Source: Chloroflexota bacterium
GTDB taxonomy: Bacteria; Chloroflexota; Anaerolineae; SpSt-313
Direction of reading: 5' to 3'
DNA length: 64,000 nucleotides
Assembly (NCBI GenBank): GCA_029553955.1
Contig: JAKPJZ010000250.1
Location: 124,001 to 188,000 of the forward strand
Under the pieces are notes generated by a model that had not been told where the DNA came from, did not search any database, and worked only from the letters and a program-made list of their open reading frames with translations. Both the position numbers and the translations under genes were made by a program. Positions 17,312-25,608 of this stretch are shown piece after piece (position 1 is the stretch's first letter; each line of letters starts with the position of its first letter).

Positions 17312-18547
17312 ATGGCCAACGTGTACGACATTCTGGCCGAACGGGGCTTTATCTACCAGGTGACCGACGAGGCGGCGCTGCGGCAGGCGCTGGAGCGGCC
17401 GCTGACGCTGTACTGCGGCTACGATATGACCGCGACGAGCCTGCACATCGGCAACCTGACGACGATCATGCTGCTCCTGCACCTGCAGCGGGCCGGCCAT
17501 CGCATCATCGCCGTGGTGGGCGCGGGCACGAGCATGGTGGGCGACCCCAGCGGCAAGACGACGGCGCGGCCGATCCTGAGCCGCGAGGAGATCGCTGCCA
17601 ACCAGGGCTGCATCAAGGCGCAGCTCGCGCGCTTTCTCGATTTTGAGGGCGGCCGCGCGCTGATGGTCAACAACGCCGACTGGCTGCTGGAGCTGAACTA
17701 TGTCCAGTTCCTGCGCGAGATCGGGCGCCATTTCAGCATCGCCGAGATGCTGGCCGCCGAGACCTACCGCCAGCGGCTGGAGACGGGGCTGACCTACCTC
17801 GAGTTCAGCTATCGTCTGCTGCAGGCGTACGATTTCCTGCACCTCTTCCGCAGCTACGACTGCCTGCTGCAGGTGGGCGGCTCGGACCAGTGGGGCAATA
17901 TCACGGCGGGGGTGGACCTGATCCGCCGGGTGGAGGCCAGGCAGGCGTTCGGGCTGGTGATCCCGCTGCTCACGACCTCGTCGGGCGCCAAGATGGGCAA
18001 GACGGAGGCGGGCGCGATCTACCTTTCGGCGGAGCGCACGTCGCCCTATGACTTTTACCAGTATTGGATCAACACCGAGGACGCCGACGTGGGCCGCTTC
18101 CTGGCCATCTATACCTTCCTGCCGATGGACGAGGTGCGCGCGCTCGCGGCGCTCGAGGGCGCGGAGCTGCGGCGGGCCAAGGAAACCCTGGCCTTCGAAG
18201 TGACCACGCTGGTGCATGGCCGGCAGGCGGCTGAGGAGGCGCGGGAGGCCTCGCGGGCGCTCTTTGGCCCGGGCCGGCCCACAGGCGCGGCGCTGGAGGC
18301 GGTGCCCACGACGCACATCCCGCGGGCGCGGCTGGCGGCGGGCATCGCGGCGACGCAGCTCTTTGCCGAGACGGGCCTGGCGGTGTCGGCGAGCGCGGCG
18401 CGGCGGCTCATCCAGCAGGGCGGTGCCTATGTCGGCGAGCGCCGCGTGGACGACGTCAATGCCGCGATTACCGACGAGGCGCTGGAGGACGGCGAGATCC
18501 TGCTGCGCGCCGGGAAGAAGAGCTACCACCGCGTCGTGGCCGACTAG
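17312..18547 (+). CDS. tyrS: Tyrosyl-tRNA synthetase
   Basis: Class I aminoacyl-tRNA synthetase of 411 residues that charges tRNA-Tyr. The HIGH-like motif is LHIGN after CGYDMTATS, and the KMSKS-like loop is KMGKT, the TyrRS form. An S4 RNA-binding domain closes the protein (SASAARRLIQQGGAYVGERRV). AGGAG lies eight bases before the ATG. No T-box leader is visible in the 120 bases upstream. The TAG stop is also the first bases of a MITE-like element. Confidence 0.97.
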   Translation: MANVYDILAERGFIYQVTDEAALRQALERPLTLYCGYDMTATSLHIGNLTTIMLLLHLQRAGHRIIAVVGAGTSMVGDPSGKTTARPILSREEIAANQGCIKAQLARFLDFEGGRALMVNNADWLLELNYVQFLREIGRHFSIAEMLAAETYRQRLETGLTYLEFSYRLLQAYDFLHLFRSYDCLLQVGGSDQWGNITAGVDLIRRVEARQAFGLVIPLLTTSSGAKMGKTEAGAIYLSAERTSPYDFYQYWINTEDADVGRFLAIYTFLPMDEVRALAALEGAELRRAKETLAFEVTTLVHGRQAAEEAREASRALFGPGRPTGAALEAVPTTHIPRARLAAGIAATQLFAETGLAVSASAARRLIQQGGAYVGERRVDDVNAAITDEALEDGEILLRAGKKSYHRVVAD

Positions 18548-18689
18548 GTCGTGTTCGCAAACCCGTAGCATAGCCCCCCTTGGCCGCCGCAGGCGGCTTC
18601 GTGGGCGTCTTGGGCGGCGAGACTGGCGCCACAGAACGGCAAAACGGGCACAAGGCCCTAGGCTACGACGGTTTGCGAACACGACCTAG
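18544..18689. mobile_element. MITE-like element with terminal inverted repeats, copy A
   Basis: 146 bases bounded by CTAGGTCGTGTTCGCAAAC and its reverse complement. The outer arms extend imperfectly to about 31 bases. It has no coding capacity. Its left end supplies the stop codon of tyrS. A 113-base copy in the opposite orientation lies at 43721-43833 and a decayed copy at 1199-1314. Confidence 0.85.
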
Positions 18690-18713
18690 AGCTCGTCACC
18701 GAGGGGATGGTAT

Positions 18714-18973
18714 TCACCGCAGAGGACGCGGAGGACGACGAGGCATCGTGTCATTGCGAGCGGAGCGAAGCAATCTCCACCTCGGACATGGAGTTGCTTC
18801 GCTCCGCTCGCAACCTGGGGCTGCTGCGCTGCGCTTGCAGCTACGAGATTGCTTCGTCGGCTGCGGCCTCCTCGCAATGACAGTCGCAGTTTCTGTGCCT
18901 GCACATGCTGCGCGGCGGCATGGGATACTCGCAATGACACGATGCCTCCGCGTCCTCTGCGCCTCTGCGGTGA
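18714..18973. repeat. CGCAGAGG-type inverted repeat with a nested repeat
   Basis: The outer arms are TCACCGCAGAGGACGCGGAGG and its near complement at the far end. Between them lies a second repeat, with TCATTGCGAGCGGAGCGAAG near the left and CTCGCAATGACA twice on the right. It fills the gap between tyrS and menG and shows one repeat family inserted in another. Confidence 0.75.
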
Positions 18974-19012
18974 GTTCTATTCTCGTTGGTATCGTGAGTG
19001 ATGGGAGACCCC

Positions 19013-19726
19013 GTGACCAACCCCGACAAGGCGGCGGCTGTGGCCCGCCTTTTTGCCGCCATCGCGCCACGCTATGACCTGATGAACCGCCTGATGACGG
19101 CGCGCATGGACGTGGCCTGGCGTCGCCGCGCCTGTGACCTGCTGGGGCGGTTGCCCGAGGGTGCGATGGTGCTCGACGTGGGCACGGGCACGGCCGACCT
19201 GGCGCTGACGATGGCGCAGCGCCAGCCGGGGCTGCGCGTGCTGGGGGTGGACCTCTCGCCCGAGATGCTGGCGCTAGGCCGGCAGAAAGTGGCGCGCGCC
19301 GGGCTCGACGGCCGCATCGCCCTGGTGCGCGGCGACGCGCTGGCGCTGCCCTGCCCCGAGGGCGCGGGAGCGGCGGTGGTCTCGGCGTTTACGCTGCGCA
19401 ACGTGGCCGACGTGCCGCGGGCGCTGGGTGAAATGCGCCGCGCCGTGCAGCCCGGCGGCGTGGTGCTCTGCCTGGAGCTCTCGCAGCCGCGCCTGCCCGG
19501 ATTCCGCCCCCTGTTCCGCCTCTACTTTACCCGGCTCGTGCCTGTGCTCGGCGCCCTCGTGGCGCGCAGCCGCGCCGCCTACACCTACCTGCCGCAGTCA
19601 GTCGACGCCTTTCTCTCGCCGGCGGGCCTGGCGCGCGCCATGGAAAACGCGGGCCTCGACGTCGAGCACGTCGAGCCCCTCGCCCTCGGCGCCGCCGCCA
19701 TCCACGTCGCCCGGAGAATGCGATAG
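19013..19726 (+). CDS. menG: Demethylmenaquinone/2-polyprenyl methyltransferase (UbiE/MenG family)
   Basis: SAM-dependent C-methyltransferase of about 237 residues for the last step of menaquinone (or ubiquinone) synthesis. The family N-terminus APRYDLMNRLMTARMDVAWRR, the SAM motif VLDVGTGTADLAL, and FTLRNVADVPRALGEMRRA with LELSQPR are all present. GTG 19013 has GGGAG five bases upstream; 18998 or 19001 are alternatives. No other quinone genes lie nearby. Menaquinone is inferred from the likely lineage. Confidence 0.92.
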   Translation: MTNPDKAAAVARLFAAIAPRYDLMNRLMTARMDVAWRRRACDLLGRLPEGAMVLDVGTGTADLALTMAQRQPGLRVLGVDLSPEMLALGRQKVARAGLDGRIALVRGDALALPCPEGAGAAVVSAFTLRNVADVPRALGEMRRAVQPGGVVLCLELSQPRLPGFRPLFRLYFTRLVPVLGALVARSRAAYTYLPQSVDAFLSPAGLARAMENAGLDVEHVEPLALGAAAIHVARRMR

Positions 19727-19733
19727 GACATCT

Positions 19734-19799
19734 CACCGCAGAGGCGCAGAGGACGCAGAGATGATCCAAGATACCTCCGTCCTCTGCGCCTCTGCGGTG
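19734..19799. repeat. CGCAGAGGCGCAGAGG inverted repeat
   Basis: CACCGCAGAGGCGCAGAGGA pairs with its complement across a short loop. It follows menG. Together with the next repeat it accounts for most of the 370-base gap before the sigma gene. Confidence 0.8.
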
Positions 19800-19910
19800 T
19801 ATCTATCATGTGGGCGTGATAGGATTCCCCGCCTCGCGCTGTTACTTTTTCGCTCGTTCTGCGATAACATAGTCGAGCGGTGACTGCTCGGCCTGCCATG
19901 CTATGGCCTC

Positions 19911-20017
19911 TGAACCGCGAAGGACGCCAAGGGCGCGAAGGGGACGCCAAGGTTCACAGCCAGGATTCACCAGTTCCCCTTGGCGTCCTTCGCGTTCTTG
20001 GCGCCCTTCGCGGTTCA
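19911..20017. repeat. GCGAAGGACGCCAAGG inverted repeat
   Basis: The arms TGAACCGCGAAGGACGCCAA and complement enclose about 30 bases. The same family is inserted in frame in the anti-sigma gene at 20819-20930. Confidence 0.8.
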
Positions 20018-20096
20018 TGGTTCGTGCCTGCAGTGACGGGCTGAGTAGCAGCGTCGAGCGATGATCGCGCGATCGGTTCGCTGGTGAGGTGCATCG

Positions 20097-20678
20097 ATGA
20101 CAAGTCTACCCCTGGCGAGGGAGGCCGCGGCGGCGCCATGCGAGGATGATGCCGCGTTGGTGCAGGCGGCGCGGCGCGACGTGGCCGCGTTCGCCGCGCT
20201 GTACCACCGCTACGTCGGCGCGGTGTACCGCTACCTGTACAGCCGCATGGGCAGTGTGGCCGAGGCCGAGGACCTGACGGCGCAGGTGTTCACCGAAGCG
20301 CTGCAGGGCCTCGGCGGCTACCGCGAACGGCAGCGCTTTGCCGCCTGGCTCTTTGCCATCGCGCGCCGCAAGGCAGCCGACCACCACCGCCGCCGGCGGC
20401 CAGAGCTGCCGCTCGACGAGCGCCTGCACAGCGCGAGGAAAGAGTCGGACCCGCTGGCGCAGGTGCTGCGGGCGGAGGCGCTCGAGCGGCTGGCCGGGCT
20501 GGTGGCCGGGCTCGACGAGGCGCAGCAGGAGCTGCTCAGGCTGCGCTTTGCGGCGTCACTGAGCTATGGCGAGATCGGCGTGCTCGTGGGCAAGAGCGAG
20601 GCGGCGGCCAAGATGGCCGTGCATCGCCTGCTGCACCGCCTGCAGCAGGGTTGGGAGGACTGCGATGGGTCAGCATAA
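20097..20678 (+). CDS. ECF-type RNA polymerase sigma factor
   Basis: 193-residue sigma-70 family regulator. Region 2 is FAALYHRYVGAVYRYLYSRM...AEDLTAQVFTEALQ with FAAWLFAIARRKAADHHRR. Region 4 is LDEAQQELLRLRFAASLSYGEIGVLVGKSEAAAKMAVHRLL. GAGGTG lies seven bases before ATG 20097. The next gene, a membrane protein, overlaps by 14 bases and is the presumed anti-sigma factor, so activity is likely controlled by an extracytoplasmic signal. Confidence 0.92.
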   Translation: MTSLPLAREAAAAPCEDDAALVQAARRDVAAFAALYHRYVGAVYRYLYSRMGSVAEAEDLTAQVFTEALQGLGGYRERQRFAAWLFAIARRKAADHHRRRRPELPLDERLHSARKESDPLAQVLRAEALERLAGLVAGLDEAQQELLRLRFAASLSYGEIGVLVGKSEAAAKMAVHRLLHRLQQGWEDCDGSA

Positions 20679-23028
20679 CGATCTGACAACGGCGCTGCCG
20701 GTGGAGGGGGCACTGCGGGAGCTCTACGCCGCCGCGCCCGAGCCGGCGTTCGTCGCCGGGCTCGAGCAGCGGCTGATCGCGCAGGCGCGCAGCCTGCCCG
20801 CGTACAACGAGGATCTGCACCGCGAAGGACGCGAAGGGCGCCAAGGGATGGAAGGAAGCCTCTTGTCGTGTCTGCGCGCTCTGCTTGGGCCGGCACATAG
20901 AACCTTGGCGCCCTTCGCGTCCTTCGCGGTTCAAACCTCCCGTCGTCGTTGGGCCGTGGGTGCCGCGGGGCTGGTGCTGGCGCTGGCGGTGGCGCTGCTT
21001 GCCGCCGGGCCGGCCGAGGTATTGGCGCAGGTGCAGCGGCTGCTGGGCTACGTGCCGGGCATCGGTTTTGTGGACCTCGACCAGGCGCGCGTGCTGGCGG
21101 CGCCCGAGGCGCTGACGCGCGAGGGGGTCACGCTCACCGTCGAGCAGGTGGTCGCCCGGCCCAACGGCACCACGATGGCCATCCGCGCCGCGGGCCTGCC
21201 GCCGCTGGTGCCTGTGGAGGCGGGCGAGGCGCCGGCGCTGCGCCTGGCCGACGGCACGGTGCTGGCGCATACGGGTTACCAGTTACGCTACGGCGCGGGC
21301 ACCATCCAGTTCCCGGCGCTGCCCGAGGAGGTCTACCGGGCGACGCTGGTGCTGCCGCGGCTGCCGCTCGTGCCCGCGGGCGCGGCGCCGGAGGGCTGGG
21401 AGGTGCCGCTGGTGCTGCGCGCGGCGACCGGCGAGCTGGCAGCAGCGCTCTTCCCGCAGCCCTACCGGCCGGCGGCGGCGAGCGACAGCCACGAGGGCGT
21501 GGCGCTGCGCGTGCTCGATGTGGCGCAGGGCGCCGAGGAGACGGCCGTGCGCCTGGCGCTGGAATGGCAGGACGCGCGCGCCTATGCCTCCGCCATCGGC
21601 GGCAGCGCCTACCTGCGCGATGACCTGGGGCACGTCTACGGCGTGGCCACGCGGCCGGGCAACGGCTCGTTCGTCGAGACCGAGGTTATCGCCATCGACC
21701 CCGCCGCGCCGCGCCCGACGCCGGCGCCGGCGACGCGCGAGGAGACGTTGGCGTTCACGCCTGTGTCGCCGCAGGCGCGCGAGCTCACGCTGCTCTTGAA
21801 CGAGATACACTCCACCGTGCCGGCCGCGGCAAGCATCACCGTGGACCTGGGCGCCGCGCCCAGGGTGGGCGACTCCTGGCCGCTGGACGTCGACCTCGAC
21901 GTGGTCGGCGTGCCGGTGCACGTCAGCGGCGCGCGGCTGGTGGAGGAGGTCGCCGGCCCGCGCGAGGCGCCCGAGCGGCGCAGGGCGCTCGAGTTCGACT
22001 TGGTGCTGCCGCCGGGTGAGGGCAGCAGGGCATTGACTAGCCTGAGCCTCGACGGCGGCGCGGCCGGATTCGGCGGCGCCGGCTGTAGCGGCGGCATGGG
22101 GCGCATGACGGCCGCGGTGTACGTGGGCGAGGGCGAGCCGCTGCCGCAGGGCCGGGCGCAGGTGCTGGTGCGCGAGGCCATGCTGAGCCTGCGCGGGCCG
22201 TGGACGGTGAGCTGGCCGGTGCCGGGCGCGGAGCCGGTGGGGGTGTCGCCCGCCGTGCTGCGCCCCATGGTGAGCCAGCGCCGCGGCGAGATTGTGCTGC
22301 GGCTCGACGAAGCGGTGCTCAGCGACCGGCTGACGAGCCTGCACCTGTCGCTGGCCGAAGCGCCGGCCGGGGTGACGCTCAGCGGCAGGGACAGCTTTGC
22401 CGCCGCTCCCGGCGAGGGGGCCACGCTGACGGACGACCGCGGCCGCGACTATGGCCGGCCCAACGCCGTGGGCGTGCGCTGGCTGCCGGCGGGCGCCACG
22501 GGGCCGGAGCTGGACACGCTCACCTTTGCGCCGCTCCAGCCCCTGGCGCGGCGGCTGACGCTGAAGCTGCCCGCGCTGCGCCTCGCCTGGCCGGGCGCGG
22601 CGGCGTTCGACGTCGATGTGCCAGCGGGCGACGGCCGGCGTGGGCGGGGGAGTGCGCCGTGGGCGGTCGACATCCCGCTGGAGGTGGCAGGCTACCGGCT
22701 GCGCTTCGCCGAGGCGCGGCTGGTGGAGAACGGCAACACCACGGCGCTGCAGCTCACCAGTGCGCCCTATACCTCCGCGCGCGAGCGCCAACTCACCGGA
22801 CTGCGCCTGGCGGCGATCACCGCCCCCGGCGGCCGTGTGGTCGACGTGACGAGCATGCTGAGCGCGGCCGGGCCACTGGGCCAGCGCGAGCAGACGGCGC
22901 TGCTGCTCTTCGACGTCACCGAGCCCGAGAGCGGCGCCGTGCAGCCCGGCTGCTACCATGTCGAGCTCAGCGGGGCGACGGCGGCGGTGCGCGGGCCGTG
23001 GGAGCTGAGCTGGGAGGTGGGGCAGTAA
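20665..23028 (+). CDS. Membrane anti-sigma-like protein with large exported region
   Basis: 787 residues. A short cytosolic N-terminus (1-50), one membrane helix (VGAAGLVLALAVALLAA, about 96-112) and about 650 exported residues resembling DUF4179-type beta-rich sensor modules (GVTLTVEQVVARPNGTTMAI and similar blocks). ATG 20665 has GGGAGG at proper spacing and overlaps the sigma gene, so the pair is coupled. Between the cytosolic part and the helix about 38 residues (HREGREGRQG...LAPFASFAV) are translated from an intergenic-type inverted repeat. No zinc-finger HxxxCxxC is seen. Anti-sigma function is inferred from context. Confidence 0.75.
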   Translation: MGQHNDLTTALPVEGALRELYAAAPEPAFVAGLEQRLIAQARSLPAYNEDLHREGREGRQGMEGSLLSCLRALLGPAHRTLAPFASFAVQTSRRRWAVGAAGLVLALAVALLAAGPAEVLAQVQRLLGYVPGIGFVDLDQARVLAAPEALTREGVTLTVEQVVARPNGTTMAIRAAGLPPLVPVEAGEAPALRLADGTVLAHTGYQLRYGAGTIQFPALPEEVYRATLVLPRLPLVPAGAAPEGWEVPLVLRAATGELAAALFPQPYRPAAASDSHEGVALRVLDVAQGAEETAVRLALEWQDARAYASAIGGSAYLRDDLGHVYGVATRPGNGSFVETEVIAIDPAAPRPTPAPATREETLAFTPVSPQARELTLLLNEIHSTVPAAASITVDLGAAPRVGDSWPLDVDLDVVGVPVHVSGARLVEEVAGPREAPERRRALEFDLVLPPGEGSRALTSLSLDGGAAGFGGAGCSGGMGRMTAAVYVGEGEPLPQGRAQVLVREAMLSLRGPWTVSWPVPGAEPVGVSPAVLRPMVSQRRGEIVLRLDEAVLSDRLTSLHLSLAEAPAGVTLSGRDSFAAAPGEGATLTDDRGRDYGRPNAVGVRWLPAGATGPELDTLTFAPLQPLARRLTLKLPALRLAWPGAAAFDVDVPAGDGRRGRGSAPWAVDIPLEVAGYRLRFAEARLVENGNTTALQLTSAPYTSARERQLTGLRLAAITAPGGRVVDVTSMLSAAGPLGQREQTALLLFDVTEPESGAVQPGCYHVELSGATAAVRGPWELSWEVGQ
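20819..20930. repeat. GCGAAGGACGC inverted repeat inside the anti-sigma coding sequence
   Basis: Perfect 28-base arms (20819-20846 and 20903-20930; ACCGCGAAGGACGCGAAGGG...) around a 56-base loop. It is kept in frame and placed just before the membrane helix. Confidence 0.9.
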
Positions 23029-23227
23029 CTCGTGACGCATGATGTGTGAGAGCGCTGCTGGGAGTGCCGAGCGAGCTCGGGCGTCTCCCACGCCAGGGAC
23101 ACCCCAACTCGCTTGGTCGAGTACGGGTGCAAGGCAGCCCCTCTTGCGCTCGCTACAGACTTTGGAATAGCGCTCGGGGCTCCTGAGGAGCAAAACGCCG
23201 GCAGATAGCGTGGCGGAGCGACCTCAG

Positions 23228-23434
23228 CTACGCCTCCGAGATGGGCGTGCCCGAAGTGGGAACGCTGAGCATCCTGATAATATGTCTGGCCAGGGCGTCC
23301 TTGATCTCACGGTGCCGAGGCACGGGCTGGGAGATGCCGGTCATCGGGTTTCGGTACCAATCGTGTTTCCCGCCGTGTCGCACCAGCACGCAGCCAAGCC
23401 CCTCGATGGTGCTGATCAGATCTACCCGTGTCAT
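23228..23434 (-). CDS. hicA: HicA-family mRNA interferase toxin
   Basis: 68 residues with a double-stranded-RNA-binding-like fold. The catalytic-type His sits in LVRHGGKHDWYRNP, followed by SQPVPRHREIKDALARHIIRML. HicA toxins cleave mRNA on the ribosome when free of HicB. Its start overlaps the hicB stop by four bases (ATGA), so the two are translated together. The antitoxin gene comes first in this operon. Confidence 0.85.
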   Translation of the reverse strand: MTRVDLISTIEGLGCVLVRHGGKHDWYRNPMTGISQPVPRHREIKDALARHIIRMLSVPTSGTPISEA

Positions 23435-23625
23435 GGCACGACCAGCTCATCGACCCGGCGAACCCCGGTCAGCTCTCCGCTCGTCAGATCCCGGTACAGA
23501 TCGCGCAGATGCTCTTTTAGGTCGTCGAGGGTCTCGCCTTGAGTCCAATAGTCGGGGTACTCCTGAAGATAGCCGATCCACGCGCCGTCCTCTTCCCAGT
23601 AGACGAACCCGACGGTGTGCGCCAT
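23431..23625 (-). CDS. hicB: HicB-like antitoxin
   Basis: 64 residues with the partial RNase-H-like fold of HicB (VGFVYWEEDGAWIGYLQEYPDYWTQGETLDDLKEHLRDLY). It lacks a separate DNA-binding domain, as in the short HicB class. ATG 23625 has GGAGGG five to six bases upstream; 23646 is an in-frame alternative. It is expected to block HicA. Confidence 0.82.
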   Translation of the reverse strand: MAHTVGFVYWEEDGAWIGYLQEYPDYWTQGETLDDLKEHLRDLYRDLTSGELTGVRRVDELVVP

Positions 23626-23682
23626 CCAAACCCTCCACTCGAGCATATGGCTGGACGAACTGTCCTCACATAGTGTGCCTGC

Positions 23683-23711
23683 ATTGTACCTCGTTCGCTA
23701 TGCGGGCGCAA
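23683..23711 (-). promoter_or_regulatory. Promoter of hicBA
   Basis: TTGCGC, a 17-base spacer and TACAAT on the minus strand, about 55 bases upstream of hicB. Confidence 0.5.
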
Positions 23712-23751
23712 AGGGCGTCGAGGTCAATCCCCTCGTCTGCTCATCCCCCTC

Positions 23752-23780
23752 TTGACAACGCTCGCTTCTCATGGTACAAT
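23752..23780 (+). promoter_or_regulatory. Strong promoter and possible operator of padR
   Basis: TTGACA, exactly 17 bases and TACAAT form a near-consensus promoter. Directly after it TATCCACC and GGATGGATA make an imperfect inverted repeat around ATGCATAT, a good candidate for PadR self-binding. Confidence 0.75.
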
Positions 23781-23831
23781 ATATCCACCATGCATATAAG
23801 TCGGATGGATACATCCGTGGGGGAGGTGGCC

Positions 23832-24206
23832 ATGGGCGATGTGAGCCTGGATGGCGGCGGCATGCTGCCGCTGACGCCGGCGGCCTTTCAGATTCTGCTG
23901 GTGCTGACGGATGGCGAGCGCCACGGCTATGTGATTATGAAGGAAGTGGAGGCCAACACGCAGGGTCGCATGCAGCTGGGGCCGGGGACGCTCTACCGCT
24001 CGATCAAGCGCATGCTGGCCGATGGGCTGATCGAAGAGTCGGACGAGCGGCCCGACCCCGCGCTCGACGACGAGCGGCGGCGCTACTACCGGCTGACGGC
24101 GTTGGGGCGGCGCGTGGCGGCGGCCGAGGCCGAGCGCCTGGCGGGCTTGGTGCGGCTGGCGCAGAGCAAGCGCCTGCTGCCGGCGCCGTCGGCCGGCGGT
24201 GCCTGA
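23832..24206 (+). CDS. PadR-family transcriptional regulator
   Basis: 124-residue winged-helix repressor. The PadR domain reads LTPAAFQILLVLTDGERHGYVIMKEVE...GPGTLYRSIKRMLADGLIEE, then a wing and a C-terminal helix. ATG 23832 has GGAGG six bases upstream; ATG 23790 is in frame and close to the predicted transcription start, so a leaderless longer form (14 more residues) is possible. The next three genes are membrane proteins with a shared N-terminal segment, the likely regulated partners. PadR ligands cannot be read from sequence. Confidence 0.9.
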   Translation: MGDVSLDGGGMLPLTPAAFQILLVLTDGERHGYVIMKEVEANTQGRMQLGPGTLYRSIKRMLADGLIEESDERPDPALDDERRRYYRLTALGRRVAAAEAERLAGLVRLAQSKRLLPAPSAGGA

Positions 24207-24260
24207 TGGCTGGCGACCGGGCTCCACGCGCTGCACAGACCCGGTGCTGACCCTTTTGAA

Positions 24261-24336
24261 GGGGTTTGGAGTTCCGGTTGGCGTTGCCGGTCGCCCCGCG
24301 GGGCGACCGGCAACGCCAACCGGAACTCCAAACCCC
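24261..24336. repeat. Variable-arm palindrome P5
   Basis: Perfect loop-free 76-base palindrome centred on CCCCGCGGGG; the tips are GGGGTTTGGAG/CTCCAAACCCC. It lies between padR and its first partner gene and is preceded by a CCGGG...CCCGG flank. Confidence 0.95.
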
Positions 24337-24357
24337 AATCCCGAGTGGAGATGTGCG

Positions 24358-25608
24358 ATGGCCACGACCAGGTTGCCGCTGGTTGTTTGGGTCTCCAGAA
24401 GGCTCTATGGCCTCTTGCTGTGGCTCTGCCCGGCTCAGTATCGCCGCGAGTATGGGCCGTCGATGCGGCAGGCCTTTAGCGACCTGGCGCGTGAGGCCTA
24501 CGCGCGGCATGGCGCCTGCGGCGTGCTGGCGCTATGGCTGCGCGCCTTCCCGGATCTCGTGGCGACCGCGACCCGCGAGCACCTCGCGGCGTTCTCGTAT
24601 GGAGGTGGCATCATGCTGGAGGATCGGCCCTGTACCCCGCGCCCGTGGTGGCAGGTGGGTCTGGCCGTGCTGCCCGGTCTGCTGGTTATTGTGGGCGACT
24701 GGCGGCAGCCCCGGCTGCTGGCCGGGCTCGCCAGCAGCCGGGGCCACAGCCTGCCGCTCCTCGCCCTCGCCGTCCTCCTGGTGGCGGCCGGCCTCGTATG
24801 GCGCCGCCGCGTCCCGCCGTGGGCCCTGCCGGCGCTGGGCCTGCTCTTCGGCGTGGCGGTGGCGGGGCCGTACTTTCTGCTGCTCGGCCTGCCCGGCGCA
24901 CTGGCCGCGGTGGCCTATCTGGCCGCCCACGGGCTGCGGCGGCGCGGTCTGCCGGCGCGGGCCTGGGCGCTGCTGGCCGCCTGTCTCTGCCTCTCCCTGC
25001 TGCCGGCGCTGGGCGCTGCCCTGGGCCTGCCCTTTCTGGCGCGCTCGTTCGGCTGGCTGGGTTGGCTGAGCCCGTGGTCGACCCTCGGCGTCGGCGCCAC
25101 CCTCCTGGTGGCATTCGTGGCCCTGCCCCTCGCCCGGCCGCACGGCCTGCCCGCCGGCCTGTTGCTGCTGGCGACCGGCTTTGCTTTGTGGGAGCAGACC
25201 TTTGACCTGATGTATGGCCTGGCACGCACCCTCTGGGGCAACACCATGCTGGCCGTCCTGGCGGCGCTGCTGCTCGTCGTGGCGCCGCTGTGGGTGCTGC
25301 GTGCCCGCTCTCTCCACGGCCAGGCGCGCGGGCTGCTCGTTCCGGCGGCAGCGGCGCTGGCCGGCGTGGTCGCCATCGACACCATCGTGCGCACCGATCC
25401 GGCCATCCTCGAGGGGCTGCTGCACCGCGCGGTCGCCCTGGACGAAGTCCTGGGCATCAGCTACGGATCGAGTGGGCCGGCGCTGCTCGCCCCCTTCCTG
25501 CTGCGCAACGGCCTGGCTGTGCTGCAGCTCCTGCTGGCGCTGCTGCTGGCCGTGGTGCTGTTCGCGAGGGCGCAGGCTGCCGGGGCGCTGCGCGAAGAGG
25601 AGGCATGA
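24358..25608 (+). CDS. PadR-associated polytopic membrane protein, paralogue 1
   Basis: 416 residues. Residues 12-75 (RRLYGLLLWLCPAQYRREYG...MRQAFSDLAREAYARHGA) resemble the cytosolic prefix found on PadR-linked permeases. About ten hydrophobic segments follow, with no FtsX or ABC signature. ATG 24358 has GGAG seven bases upstream; the track ORF start reads through palindrome P5. It overlaps the next gene by four bases. Function is unknown; it is probably regulated by the upstream PadR. Confidence 0.7.
   Translation: MATTRLPLVVWVSRRLYGLLLWLCPAQYRREYGPSMRQAFSDLAREAYARHGACGVLALWLRAFPDLVATATREHLAAFSYGGGIMLEDRPCTPRPWWQVGLAVLPGLLVIVGDWRQPRLLAGLASSRGHSLPLLALAVLLVAAGLVWRRRVPPWALPALGLLFGVAVAGPYFLLLGLPGALAAVAYLAAHGLRRRGLPARAWALLAACLCLSLLPALGAALGLPFLARSFGWLGWLSPWSTLGVGATLLVAFVALPLARPHGLPAGLLLLATGFALWEQTFDLMYGLARTLWGNTMLAVLAALLLVVAPLWVLRARSLHGQARGLLVPAAAALAGVVAIDTIVRTDPAILEGLLHRAVALDEVLGISYGSSGPALLAPFLLRNGLAVLQLLLALLLAVVLFARAQAAGALREEEA

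Noticed and set aside
17192-17312. T-box or attenuator leader for tyrS
   Set aside because: No T-box consensus, specifier-loop structure or terminator seen in the 120 bases upstream.
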